From positions 11,141,776 to 11,205,775 of the forward strand of contig NC_135568.1 in assembly GCF_964340395.1 (NCBI RefSeq): DNA of 64,000 bases, read 5' to 3'. The notes beneath the pieces were generated by a model. That model was not told the origin of the DNA. It saw nothing but the letters and a program-made list of their open reading frames with translations, and did no database searches. This document shows, one piece after another, positions 10,337 through 21,350 of the stretch (positions are counted from its first letter, which is position 1; each line of letters begins with the position of its first letter). Position numbers and translations under genes: made by a program. The DNA comes from Glandiceps talaboti. Taxonomy: Eukaryota; Hemichordata; Enteropneusta; Spengelidae.

Positions 10337-10439
10337 TTCCTCTATATCGGTATCGTGTAAACCTGCACAAGTCTGGTCAACTTTGACATAAGAATATCAA
10401 AACTTTTCGGAGAGCTCAGTCGACGTTCAACATGACAGT

Positions 10440-10452
10440 TCAATTTTGATAA
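10440..10452. repeat. Target-site duplication of the LINE, right copy
   Basis: TCAATTTTGATAA, identical to 5452-5464. Confidence 0.85.
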
Positions 10453-11339
10453 CAAACTATGATAACAACGAAAAGCAAAATTTTGCATCATCATTTTTCA
10501 AATTTTTTAAAGCGAAAACCTCCATTTTGATGACACGGGAAATATCAGTAGTCTTTCTATTGCTTTGCACCTGTCTAGCTGGCAGTGACATTGCAGTGTC
10601 CTACTTAATTGTACACTGTCAATTATTTTCAATACTATGCAACCCACACATACACACCCCTACGGCTGAAAGGATTTCCAAAAATCTTACACAAAATCTT
10701 CTTTGGATCTACTTGCGCTGCAAATCTTGTTATCGACACCAGATAGTAATAAGATTTTACCTTTCATTAGATGGAAAGGAAAGTGGTATTATGGGTAGAT
10801 CTAATTTATAACAGATTTTAGATTTCACAAAGGAGACTTCCCCACCTACGTAGTCTGCAAGCCCTTGCTAACAACGTGGCACCATATTGGATTTACACTT
10901 GAAATGAAATTTCTTTTTCATCTGTAAGACAGATACTTTTGCAATGATTAAATATTTTTCAAAGACAAACTTTGCAATGCTAATTTTACAAGGGCAATAA
11001 TACTTCACTATTTCATCAAAAATATCACAAATTCATCAAAAATTACCAAGGAATTTAATGTAGATTAAAATTTGGCGGGAAATAAAAGCTCATAGAAGAG
11101 TTAAAACCTGAAACATCAGCTATCTATCACTTTATTCAACTGAGGACATTTTATCTCAAGTTTTTTTTTGAGATCAAATTGAGTTTTTAAAATATATCAG
11201 TAAAATTTAGACAAAATCAGTAAAAAATAAAAACTTGAAACTAAGTGATTACCTAATGTTTTAATCCCATGTAACATTTTATCAGTTGTTCAGGGTCAAT
11301 TTTGCTCACCATGACAACTGTTTTTCAACACCTAAATAT

Positions 11340-11880
11340 TAGACACCATACCTTCAAAGCATAAAGGCAAGGCTTTAAAAGATATAAAAGTTATGTCTGT
11401 AAACACAAAGTTAGCTTTTCCTGCACTGAGGTTTACATACACATAATAAGGTATCAAGCTATGAAATCAGTAACAGTTATTAACTTTAGCATCAACGGAT
11501 TGCTTATAACACAAAAACAAGGTTTAGATATAAAGTTGTGTCTGTAGCCAAATAGTTAGTTTTCTAGTCTTGAAGCTCACATACATCATGCTATGAAAAA
11601 CTGCCACAACTATTATTTGGGATTGACACAGATTTCTTAAAGCAGAAAATCAAGGTTTCGATATAAAGTCGTGTCCATAGCCAAAAAGTTAGTTTTTCTT
11701 GTCTAGAGATTGACATATATAACTAGCTATGAAAGCTGTAACAGCTACACGGAGATTTCTTTTTTAATAAACTGCGAAGGTGAGGCATAGATATAAAGTT
11801 GTATCTATAAAACACAAAGAGTTAAGATTTCTTGCCTTGAGGTTGGCATACATAGGGTATCAAGCTATTATTGAGTCTAT
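11340..11880. repeat. Four-copy tandem array, about 130-148 bp unit
   Basis: The block GATATAAAGTTGTGTCTGTA...AAAGTTAG(C/T)TTT...CTTGAGGTT...ACATAC recurs near 11381, 11529, 11661 and 11791. Confidence 0.75.
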
Positions 11881-12399
11881 TGATTCTACTGACATCTCAC
11901 ATTCCAAGGCAGCTTCTTTAAATATTAAGTAAACCAACTAGACTTGAATTGATTTTGTTATCTTAATACCAAGTGACAGCCTACAGGCATTCACGAGACA
12001 ACCGACACTCCTTTATTTTCAAAAAACCCCAGATCAATTTTACTCAAGATATACGATTCAAGACACCGCAGGCATCTACCGAATATAATGACTATTTTTC
12101 TGCTAATTTGAAAAAGCACTACGGGCAGCATTCTAATTAAAGTTATGGAATTCAATCAAGAAGACAGAAAAATACTCTGATAACTTTTTTAGGGGTTCAC
12201 AGCCAGTATATTCTCATTGATCAAGCATACTGTAAAATGGCTCAAAACTTTTCAGCAATGTTAGAGCGAAATATTGGTAGATGAATCTATGAATTTCAAA
12301 GTTGGCGAGTTTTTTAAAATTACATTAAGCCACATGTACACTTGTCTGGGTGCTAAAATGTAACTTTTGGCTAGATGCATTGCGGTGGTTTACCAATAA

Positions 12400-12650
12400 T
12401 CCATGTATTGTTTGTGGAGCTTACCTCCATACAGCCAATCAGATAAGACATTAAAAATTATGACTATTTAAATAACATCTGGCAGCTAATCAGGTATGCT
12501 GATAGTGAAAATTTCCTCCAGAGCCAATCAGATAAGATATTACAAGTAATGCATCTCGAAGATTGAAAATCTATACAGCTAATTGGCTACATTGCTTGTG
12601 AAACTTACCTTCATACAGCCAATCAGGTATGCCATGGAATATTACGTTTG
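12400..12650. repeat. Degenerate tandem array with CCAATCAGATAAGA blocks
   Basis: ACAGCCAATCAGATAAGACATTA, GAGCCAATCAGATAAGATATTA and ACAGCCAATCAGGTATGCCATG recur, two of them after a (T)TACCT(C/T)CATACAGCC lead. The CCAAT pentamers come from the repeat and need not be promoter elements. Confidence 0.6.
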
Positions 12651-13794
12651 GGACACCATCTGCTGTAACTTGTCTTACTTCCGTTTCTGTTATATCTTGA
12701 TAGTAAATGTTATTTTCATATACAAACACCTTGAAAAAGAAAATGTCTTTGTTTTAGTTGACTTGTTCAAAGTTACGTATTTCAATGTTTAATATAAATT
12801 GATGTGCAAATACTAATGCCTCGTTTACATGCTGCTGTTTTCAAACGATTTTGAGCTTGCACCTAATAGTAACCATCAACATGGAGACAACAAAATCATA
12901 CATAAAAATGCAACAATTTGAAAATGCTACTGAAAGTAGATCATTGTGAAAATGATATGTTTTTGAAGTCAGTATAAATGGGTGATAAGGGAAAGATTCA
13001 AAAACGGCATTGTGTAAATGACTGAAAAAACGCAACAGTTCAAAAATGCACATATTTTACCCCATCGATGATGTACTTACACATGTGTTTGAACAGTGTT
13101 TCTATGTTTGTGTATATGTACAATAGCATCTTTTTAATTGTTCCATATTCGGTGTTTTGTGTAAACGGTCAAAAAACATTTGTTGGTTTATCATGTAAAC
13201 ACATGAAAATGCATTAAAATGAAAATTATATTGATTTTCAGCCTTTCTATTTGAAAACGTCACAGAATGGAGCCTAAAACTTAGTGATTGCAGGTGCTAA
13301 TACATGTACTACATTTGTATATACTATAAACCTAGATATTTTCACTACTACAAAATTTTGTGATTTCACAGTCTTCAGCTAGTTCTCAAAGACCAATTTT
13401 CTCTTATTTCTAGACTGGTACATTATTTCGGTGTTTTTGTTTCCCCCCATGAAATTAGTGAAAATAATTCTTTAGCTAGCAAAACATTTCCATGTATACA
13501 GTATGTCTACCACATACTACATGTAACAATTATTAAAGCCACATTTGCATCAGACTCATTGATACCAGAAATGTATGTTTTGCTTTTTTCTACAGAACCA
13601 TATTATGTATGCAGTGTTTTTCCTAAAATGTACATTTTCGAAAAGGAATAAAATCTGAAAAAAACTTGCCATGTATTTGTTCATTAGAAGGTGGTTGTGG
13701 AGGGAAACACTTTGGCTTGTGAAAAGTAAATATAACATATAAGTTCATGTTATTCTGTTTCTAATTTTACTACTTTCCAAAATAGTGAAAACCC

Positions 13795-14440
13795 TTCCCA
13801 CTCCCAAAAAAACCAACATCTTTGCATTTGTGTCAAATGGAACCTGATCCTCTAAGACTACTTTCCTGTAACTCTGGCCTTTTATTTGAACTCGTGAGAA
13901 AATGGTGGAATCTTCCTATTCTCCCTCCCAATACAAACATATCATGTCGGACAAATTAGTTTGACTTCACATGGTTGGTGGGCAGGATCATCATCCAATG
14001 AAAACGTATCAACATCTTTGTATTTCTGTCAAAGGAAACACTAAAATCTTCCCTTTGCCCTATTCCCTCTTAAAAACAAAGGACATCAGACAAATGTAGT
14101 TTGACTTCAAATGGCCTGTGGGCAGGATCATGATCTACATCTTTGTATTTCTGTCACGCAAATCCTCAAAATGCATACGAGGTCTAGTAAACGAAGTTAA
14201 ACTCCACATGGCTGTTAATGACCTGAATCATTACTTTCCTTGTCATACTGAGAAAATGGTGAAACCTTCATTTTCCCCCTCCAAACCCAAACATATCACA
14301 TAGGACAAATGTAGTTTGATGCCACATGGCTGGTGGGCAGGATCGTAATCCATTGAACTTATCAACATCTTTGCATTTCCGTCAAACAAACTTGATCCAC
14401 TGAGACTACTTTCCTCTAACTCTGGCCTTTTATCTAATGA
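13795..14440. repeat. Long tandem array, 126-227 bp spacing, four copies
   Basis: CAACATCTTTG(C/T)ATTT(C/G)(T/C)GTCA recurs near 13813, 14010, 14136 and 14363. GGTGGGCAGGATCATGATC and ACTTTCCT(G/C)TAACTCTGGCC blocks recur with it. Unequal spacing reflects internal deletions. Confidence 0.75.
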
Positions 14441-14685
14441 ATCATCATTGAAGGCATCATTATCTCTTCTCCAAGGTATCATCGTTTCAGAACTCATGCC
14501 TCGTTTTCTATGCTACTATATTCTCTAAACACTGCCCTACGGGTAGTAAGGGCATCGTATTCAAAACCAAATCAGGTCTTGGAATGTTTGCAATAGCAAG
14601 TGGTGCATTTAGGTGAATAATGTCTGTCTGCTTACAATTCTCTAAAGGAAATACGTTCATAACCCTTCATGTTAAGAATATCAGT

Positions 14686-14687
<2 letters not shown>

Positions 14688-14748
<61 letters not shown>
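14688..14748. repeat. (TA)n microsatellite
   Basis: About 30 uninterrupted TA units. Confidence 0.95.
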
Positions 14749-14749
<1 letters not shown>

Positions 14750-16869
14750 TTTGAAATTATTATTCATTCTGTTAAATGATAGGATTTAACTTCAAATGCA
14801 ATACTTTGGCATATTAAACAGAAGTCTGGTTGATGCTCTTAGACCCAAAGGAAATTTTCATCCTCTCTGTTTTTTTTGTCATAATTTAAGGTGATTGCAC
14901 TATTGATGTACTTATTAAACATTGCCTTTCCAAACAATATAAATTTAAAGTTGGTTTTATTTTTTGGTCAATACAATGAAAGTGATTATATTTTCCATTT
15001 GTTTTATACCATTAAAATACACATGCAAGTGACCATTTTCTCTTAAACAAATTTGAAAAATGTTCCATTTTGTTGACAAAATAATTAGGTGATCAAATTG
15101 TGTATTCTTTATACTGTTAATATGTAAAGTGATTGACATTGCCTTTACAAACAGTATAAATTTAAAACATGTTTACTTTCTCGAAATAATCTTGGAGCAA
15201 ATTACAAATTTTTTTCATGTTTACAATTTCAACGTTGTTCTAACAAACGGATGAACTGAATGTGAGTGGGCATGCCAAGACTACAGAACACTAAATTCTG
15301 TCACTATGGACTGATACTAAAAGGTACAGCTGCAACATTTTGAGTCTGATTTTAAATTTAGTTGATTTTTCATTTGCACAAATTGCTAGTAATCATAATC
15401 CTACTGCAATCACTCAAAAAAGAATTTTCTATCATATGCCGGCTGATTTCAAAACTACTCCTGTACAGTGCCAACAAAATGGTCAATGGAACGTTTGAAC
15501 AGATGTGTCTTTAATTTGTTCTTGAAAGTGTTCAGATTTGATGCTTGCCTTATTTCCAATGTTTAAGAATTCCAGTCTCAGTTTGAAGAAAGCAAGACAA
15601 CAGATATAAGTAACAAGCAGACTGTCTACCTTATTTGCAGAGTTTATGTGAAACGTAGCTGATTTTTCACTTACACAACAGAAAGTTTGATACACTGACT
15701 GTGTTTTCTCTATTGATGTTCTAAAGTCTAGATGAACTTTCTGTTAAAAATTTGGCACATTGTTGCAATTAAGGTTATACATACACAATGATAAAGGTAT
15801 GATGTCTTGGTGTACAAATAAACGTTAGATATGGACTTGGTCTCATATTCCTTTCATGGAAGCATGAGATTTGGATATCAAAATGACACATTCATGTACA
15901 TGTTCATCCAAAATCGAGATGATTTGGTTTCACTAATCCCTTCTTCTTTGCTTTAATGCAGTTGCATGTCTCTCTATGATTCTAAAACCGCCGGATTATT
16001 TTTGCTAAAAACGTCTCTTAGTTACCTAGTCTTCAACCTTCAATCTTCAACACTGTGATATTATGGCAAGTATCAAATAACAATTTTTCCTGTATCAAAT
16101 TACTATTTTTCCTGATAAGAATTTACTAGTTTGTGACTTTATTGAGAAACTAACAGTTTTCCTTTTCTTGGTGCAGGTGTTCCGTTACGTTCCATAATGG
16201 CGCACACCTGATTTCCAAGATAAGTAAGAAAATGAGCCTGGATATCAAATTACAAGACAAAATATCAATCTACTTCATTTCCTAGCTGATTATTGTCTGC
16301 GTGACTTCCTCGTTTTGCTGAACGACAAAAAAGACTTCCAAAAACACTCCCTACATTTCTGTATCTTGATTTTGTCTTAATTGCCTCATCACTGACAGCG
16401 ATCTCCAGCTAAACTTTCACTTACAGAAAGTGCTGGGGTGTATTACCAAGGTAATTTACGAAACATACAGATGTTGTGGCTTTGTCAGTGTAAAACTTTT
16501 TGTCCATGACTTATCCGTCAAACTGCTCTTTCGAAGTTTTGAAATGATACAGAATTCTTTAAATGTTAGCATATTATAATCATTTTTCATTCAGTTTTGC
16601 ATTTAAGACAATTTTCAGAAATCAGCTATAACAGACTTAAGCTGTTATTGTAATTAATCATTTCTTCTCAGTAATGGAGTCATTATCAGTTTAATTCTTT
16701 AGTGTGTATTTTTAAAGGAAATTTTAGGGAGTCTCAATTTATACAGTTTCATACATTGTGATTAGAAATCTCAATCTGTATATTTAAAATGTTTTGATTC
16801 ACTGGTATGACCATGGTTGCCTATGACACACACTTGAAATTGGCAGTACTGTTTTTCATCATACAATTT

Positions 16870-17095
16870 ACAAATATGGCTGATGGACATAAATATGGCC
16901 GATGCCAAAGCAAACATGTTGGATTTATGCAAATATGGCTGACTAAAATACAAATGTGGCTAATGACAATATATGAACATTGCTGGCTCAAATGGCAATA
17001 TGGTTCATTACAATACAGATATGGCCGACTACAGTACAAACATGGTTGACCCAACTGCAAATATGGCTGACTACAATACAAGTATGGGTGAACCA
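16870..17095. repeat. Degenerate 20-bp tandem array (ATGGCTGAC core)
   Basis: About ten copies of a motif like CAAATATGGCTGACTACAAT drift through the block. They create frames rich in repeated Trp/Ile or Cys/Tyr on both strands, which are artefacts of the repeat. Confidence 0.8.
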
Positions 17096-17896
17096 ATGCA
17101 AATGTGAAAATTCTAGAATCATAAGCAAACACAGTTTGAGGAAATTCCTCAAGCTTCGAGCCTGGTACAATGTAATACAAATTTAGAAAATATATTCATT
17201 AAAGTTGTGGAACAAAGGTAGATTTTATATATATGGTTAATAACCATCGCACTGCCAGTTTTGTATATTTTGGGCTTAAGTAAGACAATCAAATTTGTTG
17301 ATAAATTGCTTCAATTTCTGGTCGATTACAATCAAGTGCCCCAGAGTCGCTCCATTAAAAGTTTCTAAAATGTGATTACTTTATCAGTCTAATTTATCCT
17401 AGATCAAGCTGTGTTTGTCAAGACAGACGGCAATTAATGTTATCACTAGATCCTAATGATGGAATTCTTTCAAGTAGGGTTAATATCTAAAAGCTTTTCT
17501 TGAGGTAGGAAGTTGCCTTGGGGACCAATTTCCATGAAAATTAACGGTCTTAAAATATCTCAATTCTCCCCAAACTTTGCCATATGAAAACTTGTTCCCG
17601 ATCCTTTTGAAATAGTAATTAAGATATTATGGGTTTCACCATCTTGCTTTCAAGAAAATCAACAATGTTTAATTTTCCCATTGAGTTCATACAATATTTG
17701 GTGGTCATATTGGATTCTACACAGATTTTTTTTACATTATCGCTATAAAAAACTGCCCTGTTTCACACGTTCACATGGTCACCTCGATTCTTTTTCTTGA
17801 TTTTACCTGAGAATAGAATTCATCAGTGTCAAACTTTTTAAAGTTAGATTTATAATGTGCATACAATATATGTGTAACTAAAAAGGTTCATCTTAC

Positions 17897-17987
17897 CAAG
17901 TCACCTTGAGGGGACCATGCTGCATATTGTATGTACGTCTCTTGTTCTGGGTCATGAACCTCTGGTGGGTTCAGGAACATTCTTTCT
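17897..17987 (-). CDS. DPP6: DPP6/10-like exon 6: propeller, PPEV segment
   Basis: This 91-bp exon has acceptor TCTTTCAG|A and donor TTG|GTAAGA. It enters in phase 2 (junction codon AAA, Lys) and exits in phase 0. It encodes ERMFLNPPEVHDPEQETYIQ and ends YAAWSPQGDL. It aligns with vertebrate DPP6 around LDPPEV...LQYAGWGPKG. The next exon should encode the hydrophobic strand and Asn-Asn-Ile-Tyr-Tyr-like segment that follows. I looked for it toward position 1 and did not find it, so the gene continues outside the window. Confidence 0.93.
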
Positions 17988-19439
17988 CTGAAAGAGACAG
18001 AAACACAGAAGGTGAACATCAGATGTACATACATAACTGACAAGTACTTTCACACCCGAATTTACATATATTGAAGCTAACCTTTTCACACCTCCAGTTT
18101 ATACTCAACACCTCCAGCAAATTCGGATCATTCTATGAAATCTAAGTAGACACTGAAGAAGGTCAAGTAATTTGTTTGAAACATGTCTGTTTCTCAATCA
18201 GAAGTGGAAGACAAGAACTTGTGTGTGAGAAACACTGAAGTTGGACTTGGACATGCACTATATAATATGACAGCAATCAACAAATAATATCAACCAGAAA
18301 GAATTCAACTAAAATGCTGCAGTTCTCTTATTCACACACATGTACACAAATAATTCACACACAAAAATTTACACTGATGGTAGACTTGAACAACTACAAC
18401 AACTTCAGTCACAAAATAATATCAACCTGAAGGAATTAAAAGCAAGATCAGTCATCAGATATTAAACACATGAGTACCTTGAGATAAATACTATAAAATC
18501 CTAGCCTGGAACTAGGGAAGCTCAGACTAAACTGAGCAGATATTTACATACTTTTCAAGACTTTTTAAAAATAATAACGGAAATTTGTAAGTATAGTCTA
18601 TTAAATCCCTGCATGCAGAGCTTGAGGTGCAGAGGTACGTGCATACATTTTCTGTATGGTAAAGGGGAAAGGCAGTTTCACAGATACTGTATACTCGGCA
18701 AGTCTTTTTGTCCCATCTTTGAACTTTGACACATTATGCAAATAAGCCAAATTCAACTTGGTGGTTGGAACTTGGAATGTTAGTTATCGTATTGATCACT
18801 GATTCAATTTAGTATCCTATGGTTTTGGATTAATACTATCATATCAGTGGAGTCATCAGGGTTTACATTGGATCAGCCTTTTTCTTTCTTTTATTTTCCT
18901 AGCTAAAATTCCAATATAAATAATCCAAAATAGCGATGACTATGATGATATTGATTAAAAGTATGCTAGGGGGTCTACAACCTCATTCTTACTTTAATAA
19001 CTTAGTGAACCAAACTCCCTAGCTTGAATACAAATCCATGTATGTATCCCTATCTATAGCATGACTTTTCACTCAAAAATACATTAGTACATTACCACTG
19101 TGGCAAACAAGGTTTTGGCTTACTAAGACAGATACAAACTGAAAGTTGAGCAATATGATGGCTTACACTAGTGGGTGATAGCAGTGCCTCTGTAGTGTGG
19201 ATATAATCACCTTGTAATCAAGATATTGTGAAAATTGGAACCCCCCCAAAATGTACACAGCAAGATCATGCGGAAGCCATCAGATATGCCACCCAATAAC
19301 TATAAGTGCCAAGGTCCATTCAATAGTTTACATCAACATGTTGTAACAATAGTTTTAGTTTGTCTCTATCTTAGTTTGGGGAAACCTCGGTTTCCACTGT
19401 TGTATCATTCTGAATGACAGTTTTTCAAATTGTACTTAC
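17988..19439 (-). other. Intron 5-6 of the DPP6/10-like gene
   Basis: This 1,452-bp intron holds no gene. It contains one MITE-like repeat (19102-19392), immediately downstream of the exon 5 donor in the transcript, and a loose direct repeat (AATAATATCAACC...GAATT near 18284 and 18415). Confidence 0.8.
19102..19392 (+). mobile_element. MITE-like element, family A copy 1
   Basis: About 290 bp with imperfect terminal inverted repeats: AAGGTTTTGGCTTACTAAG at the left matches the reverse complement of the right end, with ACTAAGA(C/T)AGA(T/G)ACAAAC best preserved. It is flanked by a near-identical 8-bp direct repeat, (A/T)CCACTGT. A homologous copy lies at 32813-33128. The size, inverted ends and 8-bp duplication fit a non-autonomous hAT-type element, but the superfamily is an inference. 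Confidence 0.55.
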
Positions 19440-19573
19440 TTGTTGGACGTGTCATAGATGATATAGATTGCTAGAAAGGAGTGACGATATACTTGTTTTT
19501 CTTTTGTAGCGAGAAGTACTGTCTGTAACTCTGATGATGGTGACAGGGAATATCTGGTAACCTCATGGTCACT
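19440..19573 (-). CDS. DPP6: DPP6/10-like exon 5: propeller blade with Y-R-H-S motif
   Basis: This 134-bp exon starts in phase 0 after TTTTCAG and ends in phase 2 before GTAAGT. It encodes SDHEVTRYSLSPSSELQTVL and continues through KQVYRHSFLAIYIIYDTSN. The (Y/W)RHS(F/Y)xAxYxIYD signature and the preceding (Y/F)xLSP strand are shared by the DPP4 family (ISPD...YRHSYTxxYxI). Conceptually this covers the end of the first blade and the start of the second. Confidence 0.93.
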
Positions 19574-20457
19574 CTGAAAAGCAAACAACATGGTTCATTT
19601 AAAATATTTGATACTAGTATCAAGGATGAAAACTTTACAAAGGAGCAACCAAGTATTTTTCTGGATTACTGAGTATGTATCATACGTGTATGTTATAAAA
19701 CCATTACATATTTGGTATTGGAAAAAATACAGAACCTGTTTTAGAACTATTAACTATTGACCACATAATGCAGTTGGGCAGGATTGGGCTGTTGTGATTC
19801 TTACATTGGGATGACTATTACGATAATGATGATAAAATGAATTTGATGTGTTTCCTTATAGGCAGGACAAAAACTGGTCACCAAAGGATAGAAACGGGTA
19901 AGAAATGATAAGTATTAGGTGCACGAAAAAAATATAGATTTAACAGTGTGTATTCATGTAAACGGGTAGGAAAATAAGTTGTTGATTTCTGGGATGAGCG
20001 TAAAGTTAGCACAGTGCAATGACTTTGATATATTTTCCTATGCTAGCCATTGAACCACACAAGATAATGCTGGTTGATTTTTCACTTCATCAACTTTACA
20101 TACACATACCAGGAAATTGGAGGGAAATTGCCTGTCGTACACAATCAAACCACTGACAAATTTCACCACTTGAAAATCTACACATAATATCTTTTTTTCC
20201 CCCAATCTCACAACATGTATTCTATATTAGAAATGCTATTATCTCCTTGACTGAAATGACGGTAATTATTGAACAATTTTCCCACCATATTTAAGGTAAT
20301 TTAGCATGGTTTAGCGACAATTGTCGGATATGATGATTCCTATTTTCTTTAATGGAAAATTCATGTAGCAATGATAATGAGTGTAATGGAGATTTGACAT
20401 AATTCATACATTCACAATGAGAAAAATTCAGATTTTACTGAAATCATAAATTGATCT

Positions 20458-20460
20458 ACC

Positions 20461-20544
<84 letters not shown>

Positions 20545-20661
20545 AATTGGTATCTATCTATCTATCTATCTGTCAATCAATTGGTATCTATCTATCTATC
20601 CATCCATTTGTCCATCCATCCATTCTGTCAGTCTCTGTCTCTGTCTGTCTCTGTCTGTCTG

Positions 20662-20711
<50 letters not shown>
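20458..20711. repeat. Compound (TCTG)n(TCTA)n(TC)n(CA)n microsatellite
   Basis: Successive tetranucleotide and dinucleotide blocks form one 254-bp simple-sequence tract. Confidence 0.95.
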
Positions 20712-20713
<2 letters not shown>

Positions 20714-21174
20714 ATAGGCATATCATTGTATCAGAGATACAAAATAACCAAGTTTATATGTACAAGGCTAGACCATTGCATAAATGCTAATTTCCATAAT
20801 TCCCATAATTCTCTGCTTAATTGACCATTTTCAGTGAATATTTCAATTCAAAGCCTTGGGAAATGAGACTCTTTATTACTTTCATGCAATTATCATCTTT
20901 AACAAACCACAGAGGATACAGACTATGTGAACAATGTACTTTTAGGTTTGTATGCACCTAGTTCTGTTCATGACATCTGATATTTAGACAATATATGAGG
21001 AAGTGAGTGTCAAAATGACTTGTTGCAATTAAAGAAAGTCTCGATCAATGATGGCTATGTCATGAATTTCTAAAATTACTTGTCGAAACGTACAATGGAA
21101 AGACTTTCCATTCAAAGATTTAATATTTCAACTGTCACTCACTACGTCCGTCATTGTACATTTGCCAACATATC

Positions 21175-21350
21175 ACCAATAGACACACTTTCATGGCAAA
21201 GAACACGCATTGTCATGACACGGAACACGTATTGTCATGACCTACATATAAGAATATGCACTTTCATGACAAAGAGCACACACTTTCATGAGAGAGAACA
21301 CACAGGATCATGACATAGAAGGCACCTTTCTATGACATACCACACACATT
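21175..21350. repeat. Degenerate 20-28 bp tandem array (TTTCATGACA core)
   Basis: The phrase ACACACTTTCATGACAAAGA is repeated about seven times with substitutions. Confidence 0.6.

Larger units (their letters stand above)
5465..10439 (-). mobile_element. Near-intact APE-type non-LTR retrotransposon (CR1/L2-like) with 2A peptide
   Basis: This element of 4,975 bp has a short leader (about 103 nt), ORF1 (9041-10336), ORF2 (5558-9040) and a 3' untranslated end of about 93 nt. The 3' end carries a GGCC-GAT-GGCC hairpin and AATAAA. A perfect 13-bp direct repeat (TCAATTTTGATAA) flanks it, which defines both ends and argues that it is full length or nearly so. Both frames are open apart from the single UAG between them. 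ORF2 combines an apurinic-like endonuclease with a reverse transcriptase, placing it in the Jockey/CR1/L2 assemblage; I do not commit to a clade. There is no poly(A) tail, as expected for CR1/L2 relatives. It lies in sense orientation in the host gene's intron, so its polyadenylation signal is readable in the host transcript. Confidence 0.93.
10453..17896 (-). other. Intronic sequence between exon 6 and the LINE
   Basis: These 7.4 kb downstream of exon 6 hold no recognisable exon. They carry tandem arrays (11340-11880, 12400-12650, 13795-14440, 16870-17095) and a TA microsatellite (14688-14748). Confidence 0.65.

Noticed and set aside
12400-12650. Cluster of CCAAT boxes as a promoter
   Set aside because: The pentamers are part of a tandem repeat inside an intron and no exon follows.
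16807-17186. Repetitive Trp/Ile and Cys/Tyr frames on both strands
   Set aside because: They are translations of a degenerate 20-bp tandem repeat.
20451-20790. Low-complexity frames of Leu/Ser/Cys and Thr/His
   Set aside because: They are translations of a compound microsatellite.
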